Shown here piece after piece: positions 1 through 9,688 of a DNA stretch of 64,000 nucleotides. How positions within the stretch are numbered: the stretch's first letter is position 1; every line of letters starts with the position of its first letter. Location: NCBI GenBank assembly GCA_963788215.1, contig CAWBFX010000010.1, positions 1,054,001 through 1,118,000 on the forward strand, given 5' to 3'. The DNA is from AC-32 sp963788215. Lineage in GTDB: Bacteria; Actinomycetota; Thermoleophilia; Gaiellales; Gaiellaceae. Below the pieces are notes generated by a model. The model saw only the letters and a list, made by a program, of their open reading frames with translations. It searched no databases and was not told the origin of the DNA. The position numbers and the translations under genes are program-made.

Positions 1-77
1 TCCTGCGGATAAGCCGCATCTCGAGTCAGCCCTCGCGCGGATGTGACCCCGCGGCGCAGCGGTGAGGCTTCAGGGTG

Positions 78-1397
78 ATGAATGTTGCGACGGAGCCGGT
101 GTTCGACGAGCTGCACCCGCCGCTCGACCGAGCCGCCGCTCTGCTCGAGGCGGACCGCTGTCTCGAGTGCGGCGGCCCGTACGCGCCGGCGCCCTGCATG
201 GTCGCCTGTCCGGCAGGCGTCGACGTCGCCGGGTTCGTCGCCGCGATCGCAGCCGACGAGCCGATCGCCGCAGCGGAGACGATCTTCTCGGAGAATCTGC
301 TCGGGGCCACGTGTGCACGCGTGTGCCCCACCGAGGTCCTGTGCGAAGGGGCCTGCGTGCTGGCCGAGGTCGGTCGAAAGCCGATCGCGATCGGGCCGCT
401 CCAGCGCTACGCGACCGACCAGGCGCTCGCCGCCGGCACGCCTCTCCGGCAGGCCGCGCCGCGGAACGGACGGCACGTTGCCGTGATCGGCGCCGGCCCG
501 GCCGGGCTGGTCTGCGCCGGCGAGCTGGCCGCTCTCGGCTACGACGTGACGGTCTTCGACGAGCGCGAGGAAGTCGGCGGCCTCGTCCGCTACGCGATCG
601 CCCCGTACCGTCAGGTGCGGGAGCCGCTGCCGGAAGAGGCGGAAGCGCTGGCGAGCATCGGGGTCGACTTCCGGCTCGGCACGCGCGTCGACGCGAACGA
701 GCTGGCCGCGATCGCCGCCAAGTCCGACGCCGTCTTTCTCGGCGCCGGGATGGGAGCGGACACCAAGGTCTCGTACCCCGGCGACGACTTGCCAGGGGTC
801 TGGGACTCGCTCGAGTTCATCGAGCGGCTCAAGACAGGCGCTCCTCCGGGCGTAGGGCAGCAGACGCTCGTCATCGGGGGCGGCAACACGGCGATCGACG
901 TGGCGCGCGAGGCGCTGCGCATCGGCGCCGAGGACGTCACCCTCGTCTACCGCCGAAGCGAGGCCGAGATGCCTGCCTACCCCTACGAGGTCGCGGAGGC
1001 ACGCGCCGAGGGCGTCCGCTTCCACTTCCTCGCCGACCCGGTCCGGATCCTGGGCTTCGATCGCGTGGAAGCCGTGGAGTGCCGGCGCATGCGGCTCGGC
1101 GCGCCGGACGAAAGCGGGCGGCGCCGCCCGGAGCCGCTGCCGGGGCGCGAGTTCACGCTCCCCGCGGACACCGTCGTGAAGGCGATCGGCCAGCAACCTC
1201 GGCGGGAGCTGGCCGACTGGATCGCGGGACTCGAGCTCGACCGCGAGGGCACGGTTCACGTCGACCCCGCCACCGGTCAGACGTCGAGCCCGAAGTTCTT
1301 CGCAGGTGGCGATGTGGTCAATGGCGGCGTCAGCGCCGTGGAAGCGGTCCGCGACGGCAAGCGAGCCGCGCGCGGGATCGACGAGTGGCTGCGATGA
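78..1397 (+). CDS. GltD-like FAD/NAD(P)H oxidoreductase of the 2-oxoacid:ferredoxin operon
   Basis: This is a flavoprotein of the glutamate synthase small-subunit type. It probably passes electrons between NAD(P)H and the ferredoxin-linked oxidoreductase encoded next. About residues 28-95 carry cysteine clusters (CLECGG, CMVACP, CARVCP, CEGAC) expected to hold Fe-S centres. An FAD motif GAGPAGL lies near residue 138 and a second dinucleotide motif GGGNTAID near 267, the usual two-Rossmann layout. ATG 78 is preferred to GTG 75 because GAGG at 64-67 is well spaced. It overlaps porG by ATGA and heads the operon. No gltB is nearby, so a role in glutamate synthesis is unlikely; the electron-transfer role is inferred from context. 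Confidence 0.82.
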   Translation: MNVATEPVFDELHPPLDRAAALLEADRCLECGGPYAPAPCMVACPAGVDVAGFVAAIAADEPIAAAETIFSENLLGATCARVCPTEVLCEGACVLAEVGRKPIAIGPLQRYATDQALAAGTPLRQAAPRNGRHVAVIGAGPAGLVCAGELAALGYDVTVFDEREEVGGLVRYAIAPYRQVREPLPEEAEALASIGVDFRLGTRVDANELAAIAAKSDAVFLGAGMGADTKVSYPGDDLPGVWDSLEFIERLKTGAPPGVGQQTLVIGGGNTAIDVAREALRIGAEDVTLVYRRSEAEMPAYPYEVAEARAEGVRFHFLADPVRILGFDRVEAVECRRMRLGAPDESGRRRPEPLPGREFTLPADTVVKAIGQQPRRELADWIAGLELDREGTVHVDPATGQTSSPKFFAGGDVVNGGVSAVEAVRDGKRAARGIDEWLR

Positions 1398-1930
1398 ACG
1401 ACTTGACCGAGATCCGCTGGCACGCGCGCGCCGGCCAGGGCGCGAAGACCGCTTCGCAGATCCTGGCCCTCGCGCTCCTTCGATCCGGGCGCTTTGTCCA
1501 GGCGTTCCCGGAGTACGGGCCCGAGCGCCGCGGTGCTCCGCTCCGCGCTTACACGCGCAGCTCGAGCCGGCCTATCCGGCGCCACGACGCGATCGAGCAT
1601 CCCGACACGGTGGTCGTGCTGGAGCCGTCACTGATCGACGAGGCGTCCGTGACCGAGGGCCTCACGGAAGGCGGCCGCATCCTCGTGAACGCAGAGGAGG
1701 CGCCGGCCGGCCTTTCGGGCGCGAATGTCGTGTGCGTCCCCGCCGCCCGGCTGGCGGGCAAGCGTGGCTCCGGGTTCGTGAACCTGACCATGCTGGGCGC
1801 CGTCGGGGCCGCGCTCGGCGAGCCGCCGCTCGAAGCGATCCAGGACGCGGCCGCCGGGGTGCTCGGCAAGAAAGTGGACGAGACCGCCGTGCGGGACGCG
1901 GTCGAGGAGGGGTACCGGTGTCTTCGCTGA
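1394..1930 (+). CDS. porG: 2-oxoacid:ferredoxin oxidoreductase, gamma subunit
   Basis: The 178-residue product matches the gamma subunit of pyruvate or 2-ketoisovalerate ferredoxin oxidoreductase. It starts with the typical glycine-rich RAGQGAKTASQILALAL segment, followed by EYGPERRGAP, which is diagnostic of the family. The ATG overlaps the previous stop, and the 3' end overlaps porD by 13 bases, so the subunits are probably made in a coupled way. The family catalyses CoA- and ferredoxin-dependent oxidative decarboxylation of 2-oxoacids, or the reverse carboxylation. Which oxoacid is used cannot be settled from this subunit. Confidence 0.88.
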   Translation: MNDLTEIRWHARAGQGAKTASQILALALLRSGRFVQAFPEYGPERRGAPLRAYTRSSSRPIRRHDAIEHPDTVVVLEPSLIDEASVTEGLTEGGRILVNAEEAPAGLSGANVVCVPAARLAGKRGSGFVNLTMLGAVGAALGEPPLEAIQDAAAGVLGKKVDETAVRDAVEEGYRCLR

Positions 1931-2208
1931 CCCCCTGGCAAGAGCTGCCGCACGCGGGAGCCGTCGACGCCGTCACGGCCGTGCGCCCCGAGACCGGCGG
2001 TTGGCGCACCGGCCTGAAACCGCAGGTGGAGCTCGCAAGCTGCGTCAACTGCCTGCTCTGCTGGATCTACTGCCCGGACTCGGCCGTGAAGCTCGACGGG
2101 ACGACCTTCGACGGCTTCGACCTCGACCACTGCAAGGGCTGCGAGATCTGCGCGGAGATCTGTCCGGTCGACGCGATCGAGATGGTCCCGGAGGAGCGAA
2201 CGCCGTGA
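1918..2208 (+). CDS. porD: 2-oxoacid:ferredoxin oxidoreductase, delta (2x[4Fe-4S]) subunit
   Basis: This 96-residue ferredoxin-like subunit has two classical cluster motifs, CVNCLLCWIYCP and CKGCEICAEICP, so it should carry two [4Fe-4S] clusters and relay electrons from the thiamine site to external ferredoxin. GTG 1918 lies inside the end of porG, and the stop overlaps the porA start (GTGA), as expected for a tightly packed por operon. The N-terminal 40 residues before the first cluster are normal for PorD-type subunits. Confidence 0.88.
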   Translation: MSSLTPWQELPHAGAVDAVTAVRPETGGWRTGLKPQVELASCVNCLLCWIYCPDSAVKLDGTTFDGFDLDHCKGCEICAEICPVDAIEMVPEERTP

Positions 2209-3366
2209 GCACGTGCGAACTTCAGCTGCTGACCGGTGGCGAGGCCGTCGCCGAGGCGATGCGCCAGATCGACCCCGATGTCGTGCCGGTCTACCCGATC
2301 ACCCCGCAAACGCCGATCATCCAGACCTTCGCCAAGTTCGTGGCGGACGGAGCGGCGCACGGCGAGCTCGTGGACGTCGAGTCGGAGCACTCGGCGATGA
2401 GCGCCGCAATCGGCTCGGCTCTCGCCGGCGCCCGCACCATGACGGCGACCTCGTCCCAGGGCCTCGCCCTGATGGCGGAGGTGGTCTACATCGCCGCCGC
2501 GATGCGCGCTCCGATCGTGATGGCGCTCGGCAACCGTGCGCTCTCCGGGCCGATCAACATCCACTGCGACCACTCCGACTCGATGCTGATCCGCGACTCC
2601 GGAGTGGTGCAGCTGTTCGCGGAGAACGCCCAGGAGGCCTACGACCTGACGGTGCTCGGAACACGCCTCGCGGAACGCCCGGAGGTGTTGCTGCCGGTGC
2701 TCGTTTGCCAGGACGGCTTCACGATCACGCACTCCGCGGAGCCTGTGGCGCTGCTCGACGACGCGGCGGTCCGGCGTTTCGTGGGCGAATACGCGATTCC
2801 GCACCCGTTGCTCGCGAGCGACCACGCCACGACGCATGGGCCGTTCGCGATGCCCGACTACTACTTCGAGCTGCGCCGGCAGCAGATCGCCGCGCTCGAG
2901 GCCGCGCTCGACGCGCTGCCCGAGCTCGCGCTCGAGTACGAGCAGCTCTCGGGCCGCGCCTACGGCGTGCTCGAGCCATACAGGCTCGAGGATGCCGACC
3001 GCGTGCTCGTGGCTCTCGGCTCGGCGGCGGGAACGATCAAGGACGTGGTCGACGAGCTGCGCGACGAGGGCGAGCAGGTCGGGCTCGTGAAGATCGTCTC
3101 GTTCCGGCCGTTTCCGGCGGCGGCGCTCGTCGAGCTCCTGCGGGAGGTGCCGTCGGTGATCGTTCTCGACCGGGCAGCGTCGCCGCGGTGGCGCAGCCCC
3201 ACTGAGAGCCGAGGTCGCGTCGGCCCTGAGCGGCGAGGGCACCTACGTCGACGGCCACGTCTACGGGCTCGGCGGCCGCGACCTCCATCCGGAGGACGTG
3301 CGCGACGTCTTTGCCCGGCGCGTCGGCGCCTACGTCGGGCTCAGAGGTGAGCCGTGTCCCGCCTGA
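2205..3366 (+). CDS. porA: 2-oxoacid:ferredoxin oxidoreductase, alpha subunit (frameshifted near 3186)
   Basis: The alpha subunit has the typical PVYPITPQTPI start, a VESEHSAM segment and GPINIHCDHSD, a pattern usual in pyruvate-type enzymes. The reading frame from GTG 2205 runs well to VIVLDRAASP and then turns into arginine-rich nonsense. Skipping one base at about 3186 restores a plausible tail (GGAAPLRAEVASAL...VYGLGGRDLHPEDV) that ends at TGA 3364-3366, 13 bases inside porB with a good ribosome site (AGAGGTGAG, 3343-3351). I read this as a one-base insertion error rather than gene decay, because the shifted frame keeps family sequence to a natural end. Total length would be about 386 residues. 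Confidence 0.85.
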
Positions 3367-4301
3367 AGACACTTGCCCGCCGCGAGGCCGGGCTCCCACC
3401 GCTCGCCGGCGGACACTCGCTGTGCCAGGGCTGCGGGATCCCCGCCGTCGTCCGGACCGTGCTGGGCTCTTTCGACCGCCCGGTCGTGGTCGTCAACGCG
3501 ACGGGCTGCCTCGAGGTCGCAACCACGCGCTTTCCGACCACAGCCTGGAACGTGCCGTGGATGCACGTCGCGTTCGAGAATGCGGCCGCGGTCGCGAGCG
3601 GCGTCGAAGCGGCGAAGCGCGCCCTCCGCCGCCGCAACGCCCTGGCCGATGATCAGGATCCTGCGGTCGTGGTCTTCGCCGGCGACGGCGGCACCTACGA
3701 CATCGGGCTCCAGGCGCTGTCGGGCGCCCTCGAGCGCGGTCACCGCTTCCTCTTCGTCTGCTACGACAACGAGGCCTACATGAACACGGGCATCCAGCGC
3801 TCGGGCGCGACGCCCTTCGGCGCCTCGACGACGACCAGCCCCTCGGGCCTCGAGAGCCTCGGCAAGGCGCAGCAGCGCAAGGACATGACCGCGATCGCGA
3901 TCGCACATCACGTGCCGTACGTGGCGCAGGCCGCCGGCTCGCACTGGCAGGACCTGAGCGAGAAGGTCGAGCGCGCCGCCGCGGCGGACGGGCCGGCATT
4001 CCTCAACGTGCTGACGAACTGCCCACTCGGCTGGGGCCACGAGCCGCGGATCGGCATTCACATCCTGGATGCGGCGGTCGAGAGCTGCTTCTGGCCCCTG
4101 TACGAAGTCGTCGACGGGCAGTTCAGGTTGACGTACGAGCCCGAGGAGGTTCTGCCGATCGAGGACTGGTTGCGGCCGCAGGCCCGCTTTGCGCATCTGC
4201 TCCGACCGGAGAATGCAGACCTCGTGGCAGAGATCCAGCGTCGCGTGGAAGCCGAATGGCAGACGCTACGCAGCCGATGCCGGGAAGGAGCGCCAGCATG
4301 A
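3354..4301 (+). CDS. porB: 2-oxoacid:ferredoxin oxidoreductase, beta (thiamine pyrophosphate) subunit
   Basis: The 315-residue beta subunit carries the thiamine diphosphate and magnesium motif GDGGTYDIGLQAL, followed by CYDNEAYMNTGIQRSG, which is characteristic of pyruvate:ferredoxin oxidoreductase beta chains. N-terminal CQGCGIP and the later CLEV and NCPLGW cysteines fit the proximal Fe-S cluster of the family. With porA, porD and porG it completes a four-subunit enzyme. It is translated from GTG 3354 and overlaps the next gene by four bases. Confidence 0.9.
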   Translation: MSRLKTLARREAGLPPLAGGHSLCQGCGIPAVVRTVLGSFDRPVVVVNATGCLEVATTRFPTTAWNVPWMHVAFENAAAVASGVEAAKRALRRRNALADDQDPAVVVFAGDGGTYDIGLQALSGALERGHRFLFVCYDNEAYMNTGIQRSGATPFGASTTTSPSGLESLGKAQQRKDMTAIAIAHHVPYVAQAAGSHWQDLSEKVERAAAADGPAFLNVLTNCPLGWGHEPRIGIHILDAAVESCFWPLYEVVDGQFRLTYEPEEVLPIEDWLRPQARFAHLLRPENADLVAEIQRRVEAEWQTLRSRCREGAPA

Positions 4302-4570
4302 ACGGCCCGCTCGAGACAAACGACATGGTGGTCGTGACCGTCCGCATGCCGACCCGCGACTCGACGCAGCTGACGGCGAGGGTCGAGAACGGCATCGTTC
4401 GGATCGAGGGCCCGGACGGGTTCCGACGCGACGTGCCGCTACCGGCCGGGGCAGACGCCGACCGTCTGCATGCCGGCCTCTTCCACGACATGCTGGAGCT
4501 GCGCGCCCCGCGGACGGACGCTGCCCCGAGCTCAGCCTCACACATCGTCGCCGTCTGGCCGCTGACCTAG
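4298..4570 (+). CDS. Small Hsp20/alpha-crystallin-like protein, operon tail
   Basis: This 90-residue protein has a short beta-rich segment, RVENGIVRIEGPDGFRRDVPLP then HAGLFHDMLELRAP, that resembles the second half of Hsp20 domains (loss of the bulky N-terminal arm, presence of an L-E-L/R-x-P-like end). It starts at ATG 4298, which overlaps the porB stop as ATGA, with AAGGAG at 4285-4290. Position suggests it helps fold or protect the oxidoreductase under stress. The Hsp20 link is by pattern only; a hypothetical protein is the alternative. Confidence 0.55.
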   Translation: MNGPLETNDMVVVTVRMPTRDSTQLTARVENGIVRIEGPDGFRRDVPLPAGADADRLHAGLFHDMLELRAPRTDAAPSSASHIVAVWPLT

Positions 4571-4594
4571 TCCCTCGTCGTGCCGGGGTCCGCC

Positions 4595-6121
<1,527 letters not shown>

Positions 6122-6163
6122 GCGCCCGTCGGTGGCCCTCGATAGGTAGTTCGCCGAAGCGCG

Positions 6164-6182
6164 ATCAGGGCCTCACCCGGAT
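6164..6182. promoter_or_regulatory. Imperfect GGG/CCC palindrome between malic enzyme and ybaK
   Basis: ATCAGGG, five bases, CCCGGAT forms a near-perfect inverted repeat. It is 43 bp upstream of the malic enzyme start and 51 bp upstream of ybaK. It resembles the stronger 18-bp palindromes in front of the stress genes at 14751, 17376, 17553 and 18204, but has one extra base, so it is the weakest member of the set. Confidence 0.35.
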
Positions 6183-6233
6183 GCCGGAGTCGCCGGCGAG
6201 AGCGACGATCGAGGGGCAAAGAAGGAGGAAACG

Positions 6234-6785
6234 ATGGCCAAACACACCACGCGGCGTCCCGTGAAGGCGGCGGTCCCCGCCAGACGCCATTCGACATTCA
6301 CCCATCAGCCGGCCGACGCGTTGGTCGAGGCTCTGCGGCGCGAGCACGTCTCCTATGAGCTGCTCCCGCACCGGCACACCGAAACGGCTGTGGCGGAAGC
6401 GGAGGCCCTTCACGTCGATCCGCATCAGGTGGCGAAGACCCTCATCCTCGAGACGTCTTTCGGCTATGCGCGCGCAGTGCTTCGCGCCGTCGATCGGCTC
6501 GACCTGGAGAAGGCCCGCCGCGCCCTCGGCACACCTGACGTCGAGCTCGCGAACGAGGTCGAGCTCGTCGGCGCCTACCCGGAGTTCGAGCTCGGCGCGG
6601 TGCCACCCGTTGGTGGAGCCTACGACCGGGTTCTCGTCGACGAGCGCGTGTTCGACAACCGCTTCGTCGTCTTCGAGGCCGGTACCCACGACGAGTCGGT
6701 GCGGCTTCGAGCGGGGGAGCTGCTGTCGATCGCCGAGGCAGAGGTGGCCGATCTCGCAGAAGACGATCGAAGGGAGGAACGATGA
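6234..6785 (+). CDS. YbaK/EbsC-family aminoacyl-tRNA deacylase
   Basis: The 183-residue protein has a YbaK domain from about residue 25 on, recognised by HVSYELLPHRHTETAVAEAEAL, the conserved lysine segment VAKTLIL and the C-terminal VGGAYDRVLVDERVF. Proteins of this family clear mischarged tRNAs (for example Cys-tRNA-Pro) or bind tRNA through a conserved lysine. The ATG follows AAGGAGG at 6223-6229. It heads a three-gene operon with a small membrane protein and OsmC, next to other stress-linked genes. Substrate cannot be told from sequence. Confidence 0.82.
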   Translation: MAKHTTRRPVKAAVPARRHSTFTHQPADALVEALRREHVSYELLPHRHTETAVAEAEALHVDPHQVAKTLILETSFGYARAVLRAVDRLDLEKARRALGTPDVELANEVELVGAYPEFELGAVPPVGGAYDRVLVDERVFDNRFVVFEAGTHDESVRLRAGELLSIAEAEVADLAEDDRREER

Positions 6786-7087
6786 CGACGAAGATCTCTG
6801 TCGACGCGTACGAGGCAGCGGAACGACACCTGCTCCTCGATCACGCCCATAAGGTCTGGCGCCGGCACGCAATCACGTTCGCGCTCGCGCTCGGATTGAT
6901 CGCCCTCGTCGAGGTCAAGTGGGGCGGGACTTCATGGCTCGTCTACTTCGTGCTTGCCTCGTGGGCAGTCGTGGTCGGCTTCCACTACCGAGGCTGGGTA
7001 CGACACGGCGACGAGCGGATTCGTGAGCAACAGGGCCGGATCGAGTGGCACGCCGGCCGATCGAACGAGCTCAACCTGAAAAGGTAG
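6782..7087 (+). CDS. Small two-pass membrane protein (2TM type)
   Basis: This 101-residue protein has two hydrophobic segments (about residues 30-45 and 51-66) separated by a short turn with WGG, flanked by charged N- and C-terminal arms. This matches the general shape of the bacterial 2TM domain family, whose function is unknown. It overlaps ybaK by ATGA and is followed by OsmC after a 12-base gap with AGGAGG, so it belongs to the same transcript. No catalytic residues are visible. Confidence 0.65.
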   Translation: MTTKISVDAYEAAERHLLLDHAHKVWRRHAITFALALGLIALVEVKWGGTSWLVYFVLASWAVVVGFHYRGWVRHGDERIREQQGRIEWHAGRSNELNLKR

Positions 7088-7099
7088 GAGGTGGCAGCG

Positions 7100-7576
7100 A
7101 TGAGCGTCATGAAAGAGATGCAGTTCCCGGTGTCGGTTCGGTGGCGCGGTGGTCGCCTGGCCCGCGCTGAAAGCAGGGACAAGGAGCCATTCGAGGTGGC
7201 GACGCCGGCGGAGTTCCGCAGCGGTCTCGCCGGCTACTGGAGTCCGGAGGACTTGCTGGTCGCCGCGACCTGCTCGTGCTTCGTCCTGACGCTGTCCGCG
7301 GTGGCCGAGCGGCGCGAGGCGCCGCTTCTCGATGCGACGGTGACCGCGACCGGGCACATGAGCCGGCGTGACGACGGCCGCTTCGGCTTCACGGTCATCG
7401 AAGTCGACGCGCTGCTGGAGACGATCCCCGGCGGCGAGGAGGCGGTACGGACGGCAGCCACGATCGCCGAGGACCGCTGCCTGGTGGCGCAGGCGCTCGA
7501 CATCCCGGTGCACGTCGCGGTCGCCGTGACGATCGCCGAGGCGGAAACCGAACGCAGCGGCGTCGCGGTCACCTGA
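7100..7576 (+). CDS. OsmC/Ohr-family peroxide stress protein
   Basis: OsmC-family proteins reduce organic or lipid hydroperoxides with a pair of cysteines. This 158-residue protein has the typical SPEDLLVAATCSCF segment near residues 48-60 and a second conserved cysteine in AEDRCLVAQAL near residue 127. The start ATG 7100 is chosen because AGGAGG lies at 7086-7091; a GTG at 7091 is less likely. It is the last gene of the ybaK operon and faces a convergent gene after 28 bases. Confidence 0.82.
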   Translation: MSVMKEMQFPVSVRWRGGRLARAESRDKEPFEVATPAEFRSGLAGYWSPEDLLVAATCSCFVLTLSAVAERREAPLLDATVTATGHMSRRDDGRFGFTVIEVDALLETIPGGEEAVRTAATIAEDRCLVAQALDIPVHVAVAVTIAEAETERSGVAVT

Positions 7577-7604
7577 TCGGCGCGCCTCCGCCGGCAGCAG
7601 GCCG

Positions 7605-8180
7605 TTACTGCTCGGCGAGCGCAGGACGCGTGCGCGGGACGGCGGTGCGAGGAAGGAGGATGCGCGCGAATCCGAGCCAGAGCACCGGACCGAGGGCGAC
7701 GGCGGCCACGATCGACCCGCGAACCCCGATCAGATCGGTGCCGGCCGTGAGCGCGTGGGCGAGCGCGAGGCCGAAAGCGGCGAAGCTGGCGTAGTGCAGC
7801 CGCCGCCAGCCTCGCTGGCCAATCCACTTCCGTAGCCGGAACGAGACCGCCAGCATCAGCGAGAGCCAGCCGGCGATCACGCCGGCCGCGATCGCCGCGG
7901 GACGCCACGAGGCGGCGAACGGGACGAGCACCGACGCGAGGCCAAAGTGGAGGACCGGGTCGAGGAGAACCGCGCCGACGTGGAGGCCGAGCATCGACAG
8001 CCCCGTCCAGACGAGCGTACGGTGCCACCCGAGCAGGCTCTTCTGGCGGCGCGGGCCGAGGATTCTCGTGCTCATGGCCAGGCCGAGCCAGACCGACAGC
8101 GTCAGCAGGCCGAAGGCGACGAGACCGGCCGCCCTTGCGACGATCCAGGCGACGGGAACGGCAGCGAGCGCGCCCGTCAT
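7605..8180 (-). CDS. Ferric-reductase-like transmembrane haem protein (cassette A)
   Basis: The 191-residue membrane protein has about six hydrophobic segments and histidines at positions 53, 67, 129 and 142 (GWHRT, GLHVG, RLHYA, LAHAL), a spacing that fits two b-type haem groups in the ferric reductase/MsrQ-like superfamily. It overlaps apbE by four bases. The same four histidines and a shared GTD motif occur in the protein at 12620-13204. With ApbE upstream, I infer a membrane electron carrier that acts with a flavinylated partner outside the membrane. Its own electron donor is not encoded in this half of the locus. Confidence 0.78.
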   Translation of the reverse strand: MTGALAAVPVAWIVARAAGLVAFGLLTLSVWLGLAMSTRILGPRRQKSLLGWHRTLVWTGLSMLGLHVGAVLLDPVLHFGLASVLVPFAASWRPAAIAAGVIAGWLSLMLAVSFRLRKWIGQRGWRRLHYASFAAFGLALAHALTAGTDLIGVRGSIVAAVALGPVLWLGFARILLPRTAVPRTRPALAEQ

Positions 8181-9124
8181 GCCGCGATCTCGATTCGGTA
8201 GCGGAGTGCGAGCGGCAGGCTGCCGACCTCGACCGGGCTCCCGTCGGCGGGGATGTAGAGAGCTGCGACTCCGCGCTCTCGGGCCAGGCGGCGGACGTCG
8301 TCGAGGCCGGAGATCGCGAACGCGGTGCCGAGGGCCTCGGCCTCGGAGGGGTCGCGCGCGACGACGGTGACGGCGAGCGGCCCGCGCACGGCGGGCGTGC
8401 CGGTTTCCGGATCGATGAGGTGATGCAGGCTGCGGCCAGGGCCGAACCGACGGCGGTCTCGGCCCGAGGTGGCAACGCCGCCGTCGTTGAGCTGCAGGGT
8501 CGCGAGGGACGCGCCCGGTTTGCGCGGGTCTGCGACGGCGACGCGCCAGGCTGCGGCATCCAGCGGTCTGCCCGAGAAGGCAAAGTCGCCGCCGAGGTCA
8601 GCGAAGCCGCCAGTCATGTCCGGCCAGGCGAGCCCCATCGCCTCGAGGGCGCGACCCGCGGAGAAGCCCTTGCCGATCCCGCCGAGGTCGACGGCGCTGC
8701 CGCGCTCGAGCCGCGCGCGGCAAGAATCTTCGTCGATCCAGATCGCCGCACCGCGCCGCCAGCCGGCGGCTGCCCATGCAGGCCGGTTCGTCAGCTCGGC
8801 GAAGGTCCGGTCGTAGCCTGCGGCGACGAGCGGCTGGAGGATTGTTGGGTCGAACAGGCCGGCGGTGACCCGGCGCGCGTCAACCGCAGCGCGGAGTGCG
8901 GCCACGAGCCGCGGATCGACCTCGACCCACTCGCCGAGGGCGCCGTTCAGGCGCGAGAGATCGCTGCTCGGGCTGAAGCGGGTCAGCGCGCGCTCGCATG
9001 CCTCGACCTCGACGAGGCCGGCGGCGAGCGCGCGCCGCGCCTGGGGCTCATCCTCCGGAGAGGCGGCAACGGCGAGCTCGCAGCTCGTGCCCATTGCCGT
9101 GAACGCGTGGCGGACGAGGGTCAT
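8177..9124 (-). CDS. apbE: FAD:protein FMN transferase
   Basis: ApbE attaches FMN covalently to Ser/Thr in extracytoplasmic electron-transfer proteins. The 315-residue protein has the family layout: FTAMGTSCELAV at the N-terminus, LFDPTILQPL, the metal and FAD segment VDLGGIGKGFSAG near residue 165, GGDFAFSG, and a C-terminal DPETGTPA segment. No lipobox is visible, so it may act in the cytoplasm or be anchored by partners. It overlaps both neighbours, placing it in a four-gene unit with two small membrane proteins and the haem protein. A classical FMN_bind target is not seen nearby. Confidence 0.9.
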   Translation of the reverse strand: MTLVRHAFTAMGTSCELAVAASPEDEPQARRALAAGLVEVEACERALTRFSPSSDLSRLNGALGEWVEVDPRLVAALRAAVDARRVTAGLFDPTILQPLVAAGYDRTFAELTNRPAWAAAGWRRGAAIWIDEDSCRARLERGSAVDLGGIGKGFSAGRALEAMGLAWPDMTGGFADLGGDFAFSGRPLDAAAWRVAVADPRKPGASLATLQLNDGGVATSGRDRRRFGPGRSLHHLIDPETGTPAVRGPLAVTVVARDPSEAEALGTAFAISGLDDVRRLARERGVAALYIPADGSPVEVGSLPLALRYRIEIAA

Positions 9125-9390
9125 CAGTTCCCTCCCGCAGGCGGAGAGCCGACGATCGCGGTCTGGCCGGGAGCGACGACCTGCTGTTGCCGCTGAGCCG
9201 AGCCCGAGGTGTGCGTCGTCGCGTGGGCGGCCGGCGCGACCAGAATCCGTCGCGTGCCGTTCGCGGTGTGGACGACGACGACCCGAGCACCCTGTTGCGA
9301 GACAGGCGTGGGCGGTCGCGTCCAGGCGAGGACGGCCACGAGTGCGAGGAGCGCCCAGACGGAGAGCACGGATGCCCAGACGCGCCGCAT
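9124..9390 (-). CDS. Small membrane-anchored protein of cassette A (88 aa)
   Basis: I do not recognise a family. The protein has one N-terminal membrane segment (about residues 6-24) followed by a Pro/Gln/Thr-rich tail of about 60 residues, probably outside the membrane. A short strand ARVVVVHTANG resembles the end of the protein at 12240-12623. It starts at ATG 9390, overlapping the stop of the upstream small gene by one base, and its stop abuts the apbE start. Fixed position between regulator and ApbE suggests an accessory or flavin-bearing role, which is inference. Confidence 0.6.
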   Translation of the reverse strand: MRRVWASVLSVWALLALVAVLAWTRPPTPVSQQGARVVVVHTANGTRRILVAPAAHATTHTSGSAQRQQQVVAPGQTAIVGSPPAGGN

Positions 9391-9608
9391 CAGTCGCTCT
9401 CCTCCCAGTCGGCCGGGGCCGGCTGCTGCTGGGCCACAGGGGCCTGTTGCACGACCTGCGTCGCGCCGCTCGGGGGTGCGTGGCGCGTGAGACCGGTGAC
9501 GGCAGCGCCGCCGGTCAGCGACGTCGCGGCCAGGACTGCGGCGAGAACGAAGGCCGCCCGGCGCGATCGCTGTGACTGCTTGGGGTTCTGTTGCTCTGCC
9601 ATGCCCAT
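9390..9608 (-). CDS. Small membrane-anchored protein of cassette A (72 aa)
   Basis: No known family is recognised. A basic N-terminus is followed by one membrane segment (about residues 18-38), a Pro/Gln-rich tail and an acidic end (DWEESD). The tail contains PPSGAT, which recalls the S/T-G-A-T core of ApbE flavinylation sites but lacks the usual Asp three residues before. It is the first gene after the operator at 9649-9681. The shape (membrane anchor, Pro-rich linker, acidic tail) is repeated by the larger protein at 11849-12247. Confidence 0.55.
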   Translation of the reverse strand: MGMAEQQNPKQSQRSRRAAFVLAAVLAATSLTGGAAVTGLTRHAPPSGATQVVQQAPVAQQQPAPADWEESD

Positions 9609-9648
9609 ATGTGTACGCGGGCGCGACCCAGGGGCGGGCCAAGCAACT

Positions 9649-9681
9649 GCAAAGGTTCCGCCGCGAGACGCAAAGATTCCG
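9649..9681 (-). promoter_or_regulatory. 12-bp direct-repeat pair, likely response-regulator operator
   Basis: On the plus strand GCAAAGGTTCCG (9649-9660) and GCAAAGATTCCG (9670-9681) form a direct repeat with one mismatch and a 21-bp period, two helix turns. It lies between the kinase stop and the 72-aa gene, 41 bp upstream of that gene. The same pair in the same orientation relative to the target occurs at 11752-11784. Tandem half-sites on one face of DNA are typical for OmpR/PhoB-type regulators such as the one encoded at 11056-11706. Confidence 0.7.
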
Positions 9682-9688
9682 GGCTGCG

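Noticed and set aside
1..46. Possible 3' end of an upstream plus-strand gene (stop TGA at 44-46)
   Set aside because: Only 14 codons are visible and a second frame also ends at 62-64, so no product can be supported.
7588..7619. Terminator hairpin between the OsmC and haem protein genes
   Set aside because: The stem needs a bulge and has mismatches, so it is too weak to list as a feature.
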